This document shows positions 11,601-24,563 of a stretch of DNA of 64,000 nucleotides, in pieces (position 1 is the first letter of the stretch; every line of letters starts with the position of its first letter). The notes under the pieces were generated by a model that saw only the letters and a program-made list of their open reading frames with translations, made no database searches and had not been told where the DNA came from. A program made the translations under genes and the position numbers. The stretch lies in NCBI RefSeq assembly GCF_032854445.1, contig NC_088302.1, positions 54,712,046 to 54,776,045 of the forward strand, in the 5' to 3' direction. Origin of the DNA: Liolophura sinensis (Eukaryota; Mollusca; Polyplacophora; Chitonida; Chitonidae).

Positions 11601-14600
11601 CACCTGTCCCAAGGCTTCCTCTCACACCTGATCTTTAATCACACCTGGCACATCACATACCACATCCACACATGACCATCACTACAGAAATCTGGCTCAC
11701 CTGTCGTATGGCTTCCTCCCTCACCTGACCTTCAATAACACCTGGCACATCATGTACCACATCCACACATGACCATCACTACAGAAATCTGGCTCACCTG
11801 TCTTAAGGTTTCCCCCTCACCTGACTTTTAATTACACTCGGCATATCAGATACCACATCCACACATGACTATAACTACAGAAATCTGGCTCACCTGTCGT
11901 ATGGCTTCCTCCCTCACCTGACCTTCAATAACACCTGGCACATCACGTACCACATCCACTCACCTGTCTTAAGGTTTCCTCCCTCACCTGACCTTCAATA
12001 ACACCTGGCACATCATGAACCACATCCACTCACCTGTCTTAAGGTTTCCCCCTCGCCTGACTTTTAATTACACTCGGCATATCAGATACCACATCCACAC
12101 ATGACCATCACTACAGAAATCTGGCTCACCTGTCTTAAGGTTTCCTCCCTCACCTGACCTTCAATAACACCTGGCACATCACGTACCACATCCACTCACC
12201 TGTCTTAAGGTTTCCTCCCTCACCTGACCTTCAATAACACCTGGCACATCATGTACCACATCCACTCACCTGTCTTAAGGTTTCCTCCCTCACCTGACCT
12301 TCAGTCACACTCGGCATATCAGATACCACATCCACACATGACCATCACTACAGAAATTTGGCTCACCTGTCTTAAGGTTTCCTCCCACACCTAACTTTCA
12401 ATCACACCTCTCACCTCAGATACCACATCCACACATGACCATCACTACAGAAATTTGGCTCACCAGTCTTAAGGTTTCCTCCCACACCTAACTTTCAATC
12501 ACACCTCTCACCTCAGATACCACATCCACACATGACCATCACTACAGAAATTTGGCTGACCAGTCTTAAGGTTTCCTCCCACACCTAACTTTCAATCACA
12601 CCTCTCACCTCAGATACCACATCCACACATGACCATCACTACAGAAATTTGGCTGACCGGTCTTAAGGTTTCCTCCCACACCTAACTTTCAATCACACCT
12701 CTCACCTCAGATACCACATCCACACATGACCATCACTACAGAAATTTGGCTGACCAGTCTTAAGGTTTCCTCCCACACCTAACTTTCAATCACACCTCTC
12801 ACCTCAGATACCACATCCACACATGACCATCACTACAGAAATTTGGCTCACCTGTCTTAAGGCTTCCTCCCACATTTGACCATCAATCAGAACTGTGATG
12901 GCTTCCTCAATATCCTGAGCAACAAACAATGACAACTCAATATATTAATCAGTTCTGAAGTAAGAATGCAACAGCAAATGGTAGGTAAGCTGCAAACCTG
13001 AGAAAAGGACTCCTTAACACTTTACCAGGGACAATAAGCCACATTTGCAACTCTGAAGGCAGCCAGTTTTTTTTTAGGAACCTAAATATCCGTTTCATTG
13101 GTACTCCACATCTTAATGCACAGAAGCAAACTGCAATGATTCAAAAGTAGTTAACCTTACAAGAAATTACACAGGTGGACTTGTTAAAGTTAATCAATGT
13201 GGCTGATTAAATCCCATCACATTGGTACATCCAAATGTGAACTGGATAATTGCTCTGATACCTTCCGTTAAGGGAAGTAAACTATGCAATATGGAATTCC
13301 CATTCACAGTAACTTGTACCAAAACAATGGACAGCCTGAAAATATCAAGTAGAAAGTGCAACGTTGAAGTGTAGAATTTACAATGCCAATACTACTTACT
13401 GCACTGGAGTACAAAATGGCTGAAAACTGCCAATGGTTAATATGGACATGACCTCACTTTGAGGTCCCTCTGCAATTTCTGGTAAATCCAGGATAAAAGT
13501 TATATAATTTTTTTTAAGCCAAAAAATTTTATAATTAAATATCTATATGCACAGACATTCTATGCTTTTCCTCAACTATAAAACATTCACTTTATTTAAT
13601 ATCTCTTCACATTTCAATGGCCGATGTGGAAAATCTTTGTCACTGTCATGACATATTTAACCTACATAATATATAAGCCTACTTCAATACATAGCTGATA
13701 TCCAAACTTCTTGTAGTTTCATGCCTCAAAACTAGCCTTGTGTTACATCATGGCAGGTGTTGTATGACAAAAGAGTTAATTCAGAGGCAGCCTATTTATA
13801 GTGTATCCAGCAAACATGCGTACATACATTCAAATACATACAATTTCCATAACATAGGTTAACAGATGTGACTTTAAATATAGAGAAATTCCATCTTACC
13901 CCAACATACTGCTCGAAAAGGATGGCTGCAGCATTGGCCTCTTGTTTTGCCTTCAGCGCCGCTGTTTATAAATACAGGTTAAAAGGTGTCACGCTTTATA
14001 TGCCACATTTAGTCAGTCTGAACCAAAGACATCGGAAAATATGTAACCTTTTGTCAAGACATTTTTCTGCATTTTTGGACTTAAATTTGCAGCGTATCAT
14101 CACACAGATTAAGAGTAGACACTGAGAAAGTCAGAAACCCACAGTTTTAAATTTACGGCCATAAAAATAGACACATTGGTGATTGTATAGTTTTGTGTGA
14201 AATGTGAAATTAACAGCTTACACCAAAGACTGACGTTTTGGAATATCACTACACGTCATTCTTAAAATGCGATGGTATTAAACAAGTAGGCTTGAAGTAA
14301 ATGTTTTACGCATGAAAACATACTGGCCAGTCTGAGTGAGAGGTCATGAAGGTTTTCTGCTGAGTAATCCAAAATGGCTGCCATGCATAGGGCCTGCCTC
14401 CAATTAAGACATTTCTCAAAGGCCTGGAGTGCAGAGGGCCATGACTCCGCCTTCATAAATACAAGTCCCGCCTCCTCATACTTCTTTTTCTCCATCAGAT
14501 GTTCCCCAAACACATCTGCGATAGTCTGAAATCACAATCAAAACTAGAACTCTATGAAGACATTCTTGCCACAAGGTAGGTTTATATACGTGAAATGTGA

Positions 14601-17600
14601 GTGAGTGAGTGCTTATGGTTTAACGTCATACTTAACAATTTTTCAGTCATATGACGACAAAGGAATCCTTACAGTGCATGTAATTAATATGCCTCCTTGT
14701 TGCTGAATGGATTTCCACCACTCTTATCCAGTGCTGCTTCACCGAGACACCTTACCAAATGCAAGTAAGGTGCCCCGCCCGAGCCATTATACTGATACGG
14801 GTCAGTATCATCAGTACATTAAATATTCAATACAGGGTATATAAGGACTGTGGCTTTTCTGATTTGGCAGTGGCAGGTTTGTTGGTTCAGGTGTAACATG
14901 GGCTTTAAGTTTACTTTACTCCTATCAAGACGGCATGTTTCCACTATTTAGCCCTACCACGACAGCATGTTTCCACCATCCAGCCCTACCACGACAGCAT
15001 GTTTCCACCATTCAGCCCTACCATGACAGCATGTTTCCACTATTCAGTCCTATCATGACAGCATGTTTCCACTATTCAGTCCTACCATGACAGCATGTTT
15101 CCACTATTCAGTCCTACCATGACAGCATGTTTCCACCATTCAGCCCTACCACGACAGCATGTTTCCACTATTCAGTACTTTGATGACGGCATGTTCCACC
15201 ATTCAGTCCTATCATGACAGCATGTTTCCACCATTCAGTCCTATCATGACAGCATGTTTCCACTATTCAGTCCTATCATGACAGGGGGCCTCCGTGGCTC
15301 AGTTGGTTAGTGCGCTAGCGCAGCGTAATGACCCAGGAGTCTCTCACCAATGTGGTCGCTGTGAGTTCAAGTTCAGCTTATGCTGGCTTCCTCTCCGGTC
15401 GTACGTGGGAAGGTCTGCCAGCAACCTGCGGATGGCCGTGGGTTTTCCCCGGGCTCTGCTCGGTTTCCTCCCACCATAATGCTGGCCGCCATTGTGTGAG
15501 TGAAATATTCTTGAGTACGGCGTAAAACACCAATCAAATAAATAAATAAATAACCTATCATGACAGCATGTTTCCACCATTCAGTCCTATCATGACAGCA
15601 TGTCTCCACAATTCAGCTTAATGTAAAGGTACATGCATCCTGTGTGTCAAGTCAGCATTTACTCAGATTCATAGTTCTACCACTAAATCTTCAAAGTGTG
15701 ATTTTCCTGCTTTTCAATGTCTGAATTATCCTCTTGATTTGTCACACCAACTCCTGTCCCTTGATTACCCCAATGTTGTCATCAGACTGCCAGGGGTAAA
15801 GAGGCTCACCTTATATTGCTGGGACTGTCTGGGGAAGATCTGCAGGGCATCTCTGTACAGCTTCTGTTCACTCACCAGACTCAGGCACTCATTGAACTGA
15901 TCAGGGCCTTGCAAAACAATTAATGGACATCAACTAATCAACTAATGTCTCACTCTGGTTACTTGTGCTTCTTGGTTTAGTTTGTGGTTACACAGGAAAA
16001 CGTGAATGCCCAAAGAAAATGTGAGTGCCAAAGAAAACGTGTACCAAAGAAAATGTGTATGCCCAAAGGAAACGTGTACCAAAGATAAATGTGTGTGCCC
16101 AAAGAAAATTTGCATACCCAAAGAAAATGTGTACCAAAAAAATGTGTGCCCAAAGAAAACTTGTGTACCCAAAGAAAATGCGAGTACCAAAGAAAATGTG
16201 AGTGCCCAAAGGAAACTTGTGTACCCAAAGAAATGTGAGTGCCAAAGAAAACGTGTACCAAAGAAAATGTGAGTCCCAAAGAAAACCACCTTCTTCCCTC
16301 ACACCTGACAAACTTCCTGACTCAATGTTGCAGCCAAACAACGAGTGCTATATTCGAACACACACTGCTACACAGCACTATCACAGTGACAGTCAGCCAG
16401 AGAACAAACCTGAACTACTATTACCCCTCTCATAAACTGACCATATCCATGTACTAAAGACTATTTGACTGAAAGACAATGGTTAGATTGTGGGTGTCAT
16501 GCACTTATAGTCAAGAATATTTCCATAATGCACACAGAGTTAGGCTGTGTAAGTGGAATAAACACTGCTGGTGAATGTGCCACAACTCACACATCCCGTC
16601 ACCGACAGGCACACATGATATCACCATCAACAGTAAGAGGTGGTGAATGTGCCACGACTCACACATCCCGTCACCGACAGGCACACATGATATCACCATC
16701 AACAGTAAGAGGTGGTGAATGTGCCACGACTCACACATCCCGTCACCGACAGGCACACATGATATCACCATCAACAGTAAGAGGTGGTGAATGTGCCACG
16801 ACTCACACATCCCGTCACCGACAGGCACGCATGATATCACCATCAACAGTAAGAGGTGGTGAATGTGCCACGACTCACACATCCCGTCACCGACAGGCAC
16901 ACATGATATCACCATCAACAGTAAGAGGTGGTGAATGTGCCACGACTCACACATCCCGTCACCGACAGGCACACATGATATCACCATCAACAGTAAGAGG
17001 TGGTGAATGTGCCACAACTCACACATCCCCTCACTGACAGGCACGCATGATATCACCATCAACAGTAAGAGGTGGTGAATGTGCCACGACTCACACATCT
17101 CGTCACCGACAGGCACGCATAATATCACAATCAACAGTAAGAGGTGGTGAATGTGCCACGACTCACACATCTCGTCACCGACAAGCACGCATGATATCAC
17201 CATCAACAGTAAGAGGTGGTGAATGTGCCACGACTCACACATCCCATCACCAAGAAGCACAAATGATATCACCATCAACGTAATTTTACCATGTAAAATT
17301 AGTTGATTTACAAGCGGTGCAATATTGGACAATATCACGAATTATGTCAGACAGCAGCACACCGTCTCGGCGAAAACCACAATCATTTCCCCAATAGACC
17401 CCAGGCCTTCTTGACACGCTGTTCAATTTATACAATTACATTTTTTGTCGTTCATGTTACGGTTTACTCAGCAGTTTCTAAATGACAAATGTCAAAGTCA
17501 GTGAAAAATTCATTAGGGATGCCGAAGGTTGATGGGAATGAGAAGACAGCATCTCACAGGACAATCCTTAAAATTAATCAAATCTTATCATATAGTTTTC

Positions 17601-20600
17601 TTTCTATAAGTTTACGCGAAATGAAGAATTTAAATTTTACTAATTGGTCTTTATTGCATACAAGGGATGATTTTTTCTGTTTTATTTTATAAAATACAGT
17701 AAACTTATTGAAACGCTGTGTTCAAGCCAAGGTGCTTTCTCTGCCATCCACGATAACTAGGTCAGCACTACTCTCATCATAGAAGTCACCACCACAAAAC
17801 TGAAGCATAAAATTCAGGGACAGTCAAATGCCTAGATCTGCCGCAGCTGTGCTTAGATATATTTCCATTTGTTTCAGAATTAAGCATGAATCTAGTTGTA
17901 CATCAATCCCATTGTAATTTTGTAAACATTTAATAGAGGTTAAAATCACCAGCACAACCCTTCCAGAGGTTTCAATCTGAACCAAGACTGAATGATACTG
18001 CTTATGCTGTATCAACAGTTCATGCAGTGGAAGAAAGCTATTTATCACTTGGACCTCCATCGCCCAAGTTCACACCTTATGTCTGCCATAGGTTACTGCT
18101 TTGACAATAATATGGAAAATAACTTTGATGCTAGAGAGCTAGAGTAAATGCAACGTCATCTTGCTGTCGATAATAGAGACGCGCTGAAGCATTGCCAAAA
18201 CTGAGTTGGAAAAAGTCTAAAAAAATATTTACTGCCTGTTTAAGAGACTTTGAATGGTAGTCTTTCTGTGGACATAAACTTAGTGGATGACAGCAGAGGT
18301 GCTGTTTTTCACTTTAATATACATGTAGATCAAAGGCCATTGGTCTTCAGAAATAACATTCTTGGAAATGAAGTGTCAATGTGAAAGTTTGGTGATATTT
18401 AAAGACAGACAGATGACATCTTAGGATTGCTTAATGTACCATGTGAGCAAGAGATACATACATTTAGCAATATGCTGGAGAGCCTTCTTGTATCTTTTCA
18501 GGTGTCTGTCAATAGTGTACCTCTGGTAGTTCTCTTCTAGACGTCTCAGATTGGCCAAAAACGGCAAATATTCTTTAGGATCCTGAAAATGTAATACCCA
18601 CCAGTTTAGCTCATGGGTAAATTGTGGGCTATTTGTTGACAAAACTTTAGGTCAAATGACATGAATTCTGCCCCAGAAACAAACTGAAACTGTGATCTGA
18701 CTTGGAGATTATATATTCTGTTAAGTCTAAACAATCATAGATGTACACAGATGCCACTGAGACTTACAGCACTGCTGAAGTGATTTATTTGGTTAGCCAT
18801 ATTGATAAAGCCCTAAGTGATGTCACTACCTTCTGCGACTTCTCAGCAACCATGAGCACCAGGTCATAGTCGTACGACCCCAGAGCTACATTGTACAGCT
18901 CATTAACATCCACCAGGAACAGCAGGTACTTCAGGGCTTCCTCGGCGCTTACACCTTCAGCTTTCTGCTTCTGACCTACAGAGCAGAGAGAGCAGTCTTA
19001 CTGCCTGTGACATCCCCAGTAAGACACTACATTCCAACACAGTGCCCGAGGGGCAAGCTAGGAAATATTAATTTTCTAAATAATCTAAACATGGTCAAAC
19101 AAGTTTGCGAGGTAGGTTTGTACCAACAATGAATTTCCTACCAGCACACAATGTACATCACCACAGAACACAGAGAATATTACTACTATATGTACAATTT
19201 GATCATTAAACTAACTTTAATCATTTCTTTTTATTCTTTTTAACACCAACCAGACCAATAACTTTCTAGGCCAAAAAAAAAAAAAAACACATTTGACGAT
19301 CAGTTCAGGATATGTTGAAATATTTCCTATCATGTAATGACTCACACTCAAAGGACTCATCTTCTTTTTCACTCACCTTTCAGAACCCTGATTAGTTTCA
19401 GGGCTTCTTCTAACTCAGGTGAGCTTTTCTTCACATATGTTGTCAGGATGGACATGATGTATCTACAAATAGAGACAAATCTGTTTTCAAAACATCTTAA
19501 TAGCTGTCTGCTATAACCAGCTTAGCACACACATAATGGGGTTTTCTTCTTAGAAACACTTTTTGAAACTTTTTGAACAGAGAAGTTTTTCTGCTTCTCT
19601 GTCTATATGCCGGATTTCAAGACTGCAACAGGAACAACTACAAAGGCTGCCAAGATATGTATGTTATTTTATCTCTGATTTCCTTCCAACAACAGTATGA
19701 TCATAATTAAGGCCAGACATCAGCATGCAGACAAAATTAAGTATGGACATACGGACAGAAAGACAAATGGATGCCATCCCATAATATAACGCGTCACTGA
19801 TGATAGGCAAAAACCACCAAACATGACACCCTGCCCGGTCAATAAGGCAAAAACCACCAAACATGACACCCTGCCCGGTCAATCATCCTGAACATCCCTG
19901 ACTGCATGAAGAATGCCACTCCCACATTTCTGGCTACATGTATCTAATACATTAATGGGAAGCACAGGTACTATTTAGAAGTTCTCATGGTATTCCATTA
20001 CTGCCATTGATATCGCTTGAAAGTGCAGAGAAGTTCATACTTGTACTTTGTTACACTTGCATTAAAGCCCGTAGCATTCAATGTTACTTCATTCATTCAA
20101 GGCATAGGTCACGATAAAGAAATTCTAATCGCTTTACATGGTCACTATGTTACTGATCTCACTTGTTTTCATCCAGGTCTTTTAAGGCAGCTCTAATGGC
20201 ATCGCAGGCCGTGTCCACTTTTGAGGGCTGGTCATCTGGGCGTGTTGACTGGCCAGGGCAGGATTGGCTGCTGTAGTCAGCTCTATACATGGTCACTGTA
20301 CTGTCCTCCTCTCTTAAATGTACATCACAGAACATCACACTCTGCCCAAACACCGCCCCCTCCCCCCGCCCCCAGCCCCACCCCCAGCATAATGTATAAG
20401 TGAACTATTCTTGTCTACTCAATCAAATAGATAAATCCACATATCAATGCACATACTGATGTTTATATTTGGTGAGGCAAGTGGCAGGATGAGTAAATAT
20501 TTTGTTTTAATACCATCCTGATGATCTATTTATTTGGGGAGATACTGGTCACAGCCAAGGAAAAAAACCCTGACCATCCGCAGGTAACAGACACACTTTT

Positions 20601-23210
20601 CAATGCATGACCAGAGACAAAGCCCCCAATGTCTGGACTTGATCTTACAGCGACCACACTGCTGATAGGTTCCTGAATCATTTACTCATGAATATCTCAC
20701 GTACGGCCCAAGAGGAAGCGTTATATTCATATAACACAATATGCCAGCAGAAGCATGTCCTACTTTAAAGCAGTTACTACATCGTGAGAGGATGTAAGTG
20801 ATCAAGCAACCGGCAAGCATGGAAGTAGATGCCAACTGAAAATCCAACATACACATATACAATCAAATAGTTATCCTTACAAAAAAACAATGACAACTTG
20901 AAACTTTCTGAAACTTACCGAAGTTCTGTGAGGAAAATGTTGATATATGTCACTTTGGAAATTTGTTGCAGAAACTTTGTAACATTTTTTAGGAACATTT
21001 GTGGGTTGTGATCATAGATCAGATTGAGGTTGATGCGGTGATTTCTCATCAACGTAAATGCTGTGTGGTATTCCAACCTGTAAAAAACATCGCAAAGCCA
21101 TTAAAGAGAAGGAAACATCAAGTACATCAACAAAAAGAGTTTCATCCATTACATGATCAGCTTTTATTACAACAAAGTAATGATTTCTGCAAAAAACAGC
21201 TTGTTCATCATACATGCAGCCGGAAAAAATTGCTTTTTACAGGTTAATTAGTGTGTACAAAAAGTAATGAATGAATGTGTCATTATGGCTTGGTGCCACT
21301 TGGGCATTATTTCAGCGGTACCACATCAAGAAATATCAACCACTGAATGTCACCTGTCTAGAGCCGTCCGCACGGCAGCTAACACAAGAGCGCGCGGGTG
21401 AATCGTCTCCAGATTCCCGCGCGGCATCTGTAACACCAGCTTCGTGTCACTGTGCACAACCGTGACAATCCGTGAGCCTCTCTCTACACGACGAATGCTT
21501 TCATCAAATGGATGAGCTTTTTCATCAGACAACCTGGCCAAGGCTGAAAACATGTACAAAGTTACAATGTTACAATCAGAGCATTTAACTGTATCATACT
21601 TAATGGGTCGACACTAGCCAAGCAGATATTCAGTCTCAGTTTAAACTATTGATCACATGTAATTGGATGTTCAAATCTAGCTCTCCCTGGTTTGTGTTTC
21701 TTGTCATGGAGCTGGTTTCATTTATTTATCCCATTTATTTATTTAGCAGGCTATGTCAGTAACATGTACATGAGTTAAGTGAAGTGTGCTGATTGCCTCT
21801 GTGCTATGCCCAGCTTTTTCACTTCATAAAACTCACAGTGATCATACATATGCTGATTAAATATTACATGACAACTCTACTTTCAGAATCCTACCTGGCA
21901 TACTTACCATGTACAGGTGTGTTACGTGATATACATCTACAGGTATGGGTGAGAGTGGTCAGCAGAAGGAACTTCTCATGGACGGCAAACGAGGTACAGT
22001 TTGAAGCCACCTGACAGAAAGGAATTAGGAATTTCATCACTACCATTATCTAAAACTAAACAATTCCCTTTACTTTGCCTCCTCTCAATATCAAACTTTT
22101 CACTAGAATGGATCTGCGAATAGCAGATCCTAGGCCGGGATCCCGGATCGGATCGATGGCGTTTTCCCCTTCATGTTCTGTGTTTGTAGGACACATGTTC
22201 CACATTCACGGCTTTCAAAATTTCCATGCGACCTTACACCGTTTGTCACTGAGGCAGTCGGCCGGTCATTTCCATTCCCTCGAATAGATCGGCGACCTTG
22301 ATGATGCTACGATATGCCCAGTGAAAAACGGTCGTTCCTTGGCAGACTTAGCCCGCTATTTGTAAGAAATAAGGCAAAAACACGACCAGTGTAACAGCAA
22401 GTTTGTACATTCACATCTCAATCCACGACCTGCCATGCACAGACTCACTGCTCCACTGAGAGCTCGGCCACCGTTAGAAAGTCAGCACTTGGACCACGGC
22501 ACATGTCCATATCTGTCAATCACCCTGGCCTGTTTAATGTATAGTAAAGAGGACGAGGTCTGCGCAAAACAAAGCTAACTTTTACAGGTCCACGTCGTTT
22601 GCTGTTGTAGTTAGATATCTACGTCATCTATTAGATTGCTGGAGTTAGATGGGAACTGGAATCAATGTCATCCTACAACCGTTTCTGGAGATCACGGACA
22701 GTGTAGGCGAAAGCATCAGGTCAAATACTACAAACCCAGACCAGTCCCCATCTAACTCCATGTTAAAGCAATGGGATTCCCGTCTTTTTCTACACAAAAA
22801 ACGGTGTTCTGATTTAAACGCTTCTAGCGAAAAAACTATTGATCGGAGCTCAAATCCGTTGACGAATGCTCGAAAGAGCATGTCTTGGACTACAATTTGG
22901 TGCAGGTTGCACATTTCTAGCTGCCATAGATCTCGAGTTACAGGTCATTGAAATTACGTAACTTTTTTGAGTTTTTTGCTTATATCTCAAAAAGTTACAC
23001 AGATATAGAAAAAATACAAGCAGATTCGGAATCAGCAGCTCAAGATACATCAGAATACGTTCAAAACAATTGAACTTTAAGAACTTTTTGTGACGTCACA
23101 AATTCGACCAATGGCGAGCTTCCAGAGTTTTGACCGGAAGTAAACCATTTTCGCAAACTTTAAAGAACTCGTAACCTACTAGCTGCATGTTTAATTTGAG
23201 AACAATCGGT

Positions 23211-23241
<31 letters not shown>

Positions 23242-24532
23242 GTTTTACACAAAATCCAATATGGCGGCCGAACTACGTGACATAGCCAAAAAGTGGAGAA
23301 TTTGTCCCGAGATATTCACTGCCAGAATATTTGTGCAAAATTTGGAATCTCTATGTTGAACAGTGTAAAAGTTTCCTTGCTAACAAAGTCGGTGAAAAAC
23401 AAATAATAATAATCATAATAATAACTAGAATGGATCTGCGAATAGCAGATCCTAGGCCGGGATCCCGGATCGGATCGATGACGTTTTCCCCTTCATGTTC
23501 TGTGTTCAAAGGACACATGTTCCACATACACGGCTTTCAAAGTTTCCATGCGACCTTACACCGTTTGTCATTGAGGCAGTCGGCCGGTCATTTGCATTCC
23601 CTCGAATAGATCGGCGACCTTAATGATGCTACGCTATGCCCAGTGAAAAACGGTCGTCCCTTGGCAGACTTACCCCGCTATTTGTAAGAAATAAGGCAAA
23701 AACACGACCAGTGTAACAGCAAGTTTGTACATTCACATCTCAATCTACGACCTGCCTTGCACAGACTCACAGCTCCACTGATAGCTCGGCCACCGTTGGA
23801 AAGTCAGCAGTTATACCAGGGCACATGTCCATGTCTGTCAATCACCCTGGTCTGTTTAACGTATAGTAAAGAGGACGAGGTCTGCGCAAAACAAAGCTAA
23901 CTTTTACAGGTCCACGTCGTTTGCTGTTGTAGTTAGATCTCTACGCCATCTAATAGAATACTGGAGTTAGATGTGAAATGGAATCAATGTCATCGTACAA
24001 CCGTTTCGGGAGATCACGGACAGTGTAGCCGAAAGCATTAGGTCAAATACTACAAACCCAGACCAATCTCCATTTAACTCCATGTTAAAGCAATGGCATT
24101 CCCGTCTTTTTCTAAACAAAAAACGGTGTTCTGATTTAAACGCTTCTAGCGAAAAAACTATTGATCGGAGCTCAAATCCGTTGACGAATGCTCGAAAGAG
24201 CATGTCTTGGACTACAATTTGGTGCAGGTTGCACATTTCTAGCTGCCATAGATCTCGAGTTACAGGTCATTGAAATTACGTAACTTTTTTGAGTTTTTTG
24301 CTTATATCTCAAAAAGTTACACAGATATAGAAAAAATACAAGCAGATTCGGAATCAGCAGCTCAAGATACATCAGAATACGTTCAAAACAATTGAACTTT
24401 AAGAACTTTTTGTGACGTCACAAATTCGACCAATGGCGAGCTTCCAGAGTTTTGACCGGAAGTAAACCATTTTCGCAAACTTTAAAGAACTCGTAACCTA
24501 CTAGCTGCATGTTTAATTTGAGAACAATCGGT

Positions 24533-24563
<31 letters not shown>

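Noticed and set aside
10405-12850. CRISPR-like look of regular repeats
   Set aside because: Repeats are contiguous without unique spacers, in a eukaryotic intron, and derive from an ELP1 exon.
15294-15609. Frames of 61-78 codons on both strands
   Set aside because: Lie entirely inside a SINE; the same translation recurs at the other SINE copies.
15942-16341. Aromatic-rich minus-strand frames of ~100-117 codons
   Set aside because: Product of the CCCAAAGAAAA array; multiple overlapping frames equally open.
16465-17338. Repeat protein-like frames (190 codons plus strand, 275 codons minus strand)
   Set aside because: A 72-bp unit without stops read in two orientations.
19258-19290. Poly-A run as evidence of a processed pseudogene
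   Set aside because: No gene-like sequence precedes it.
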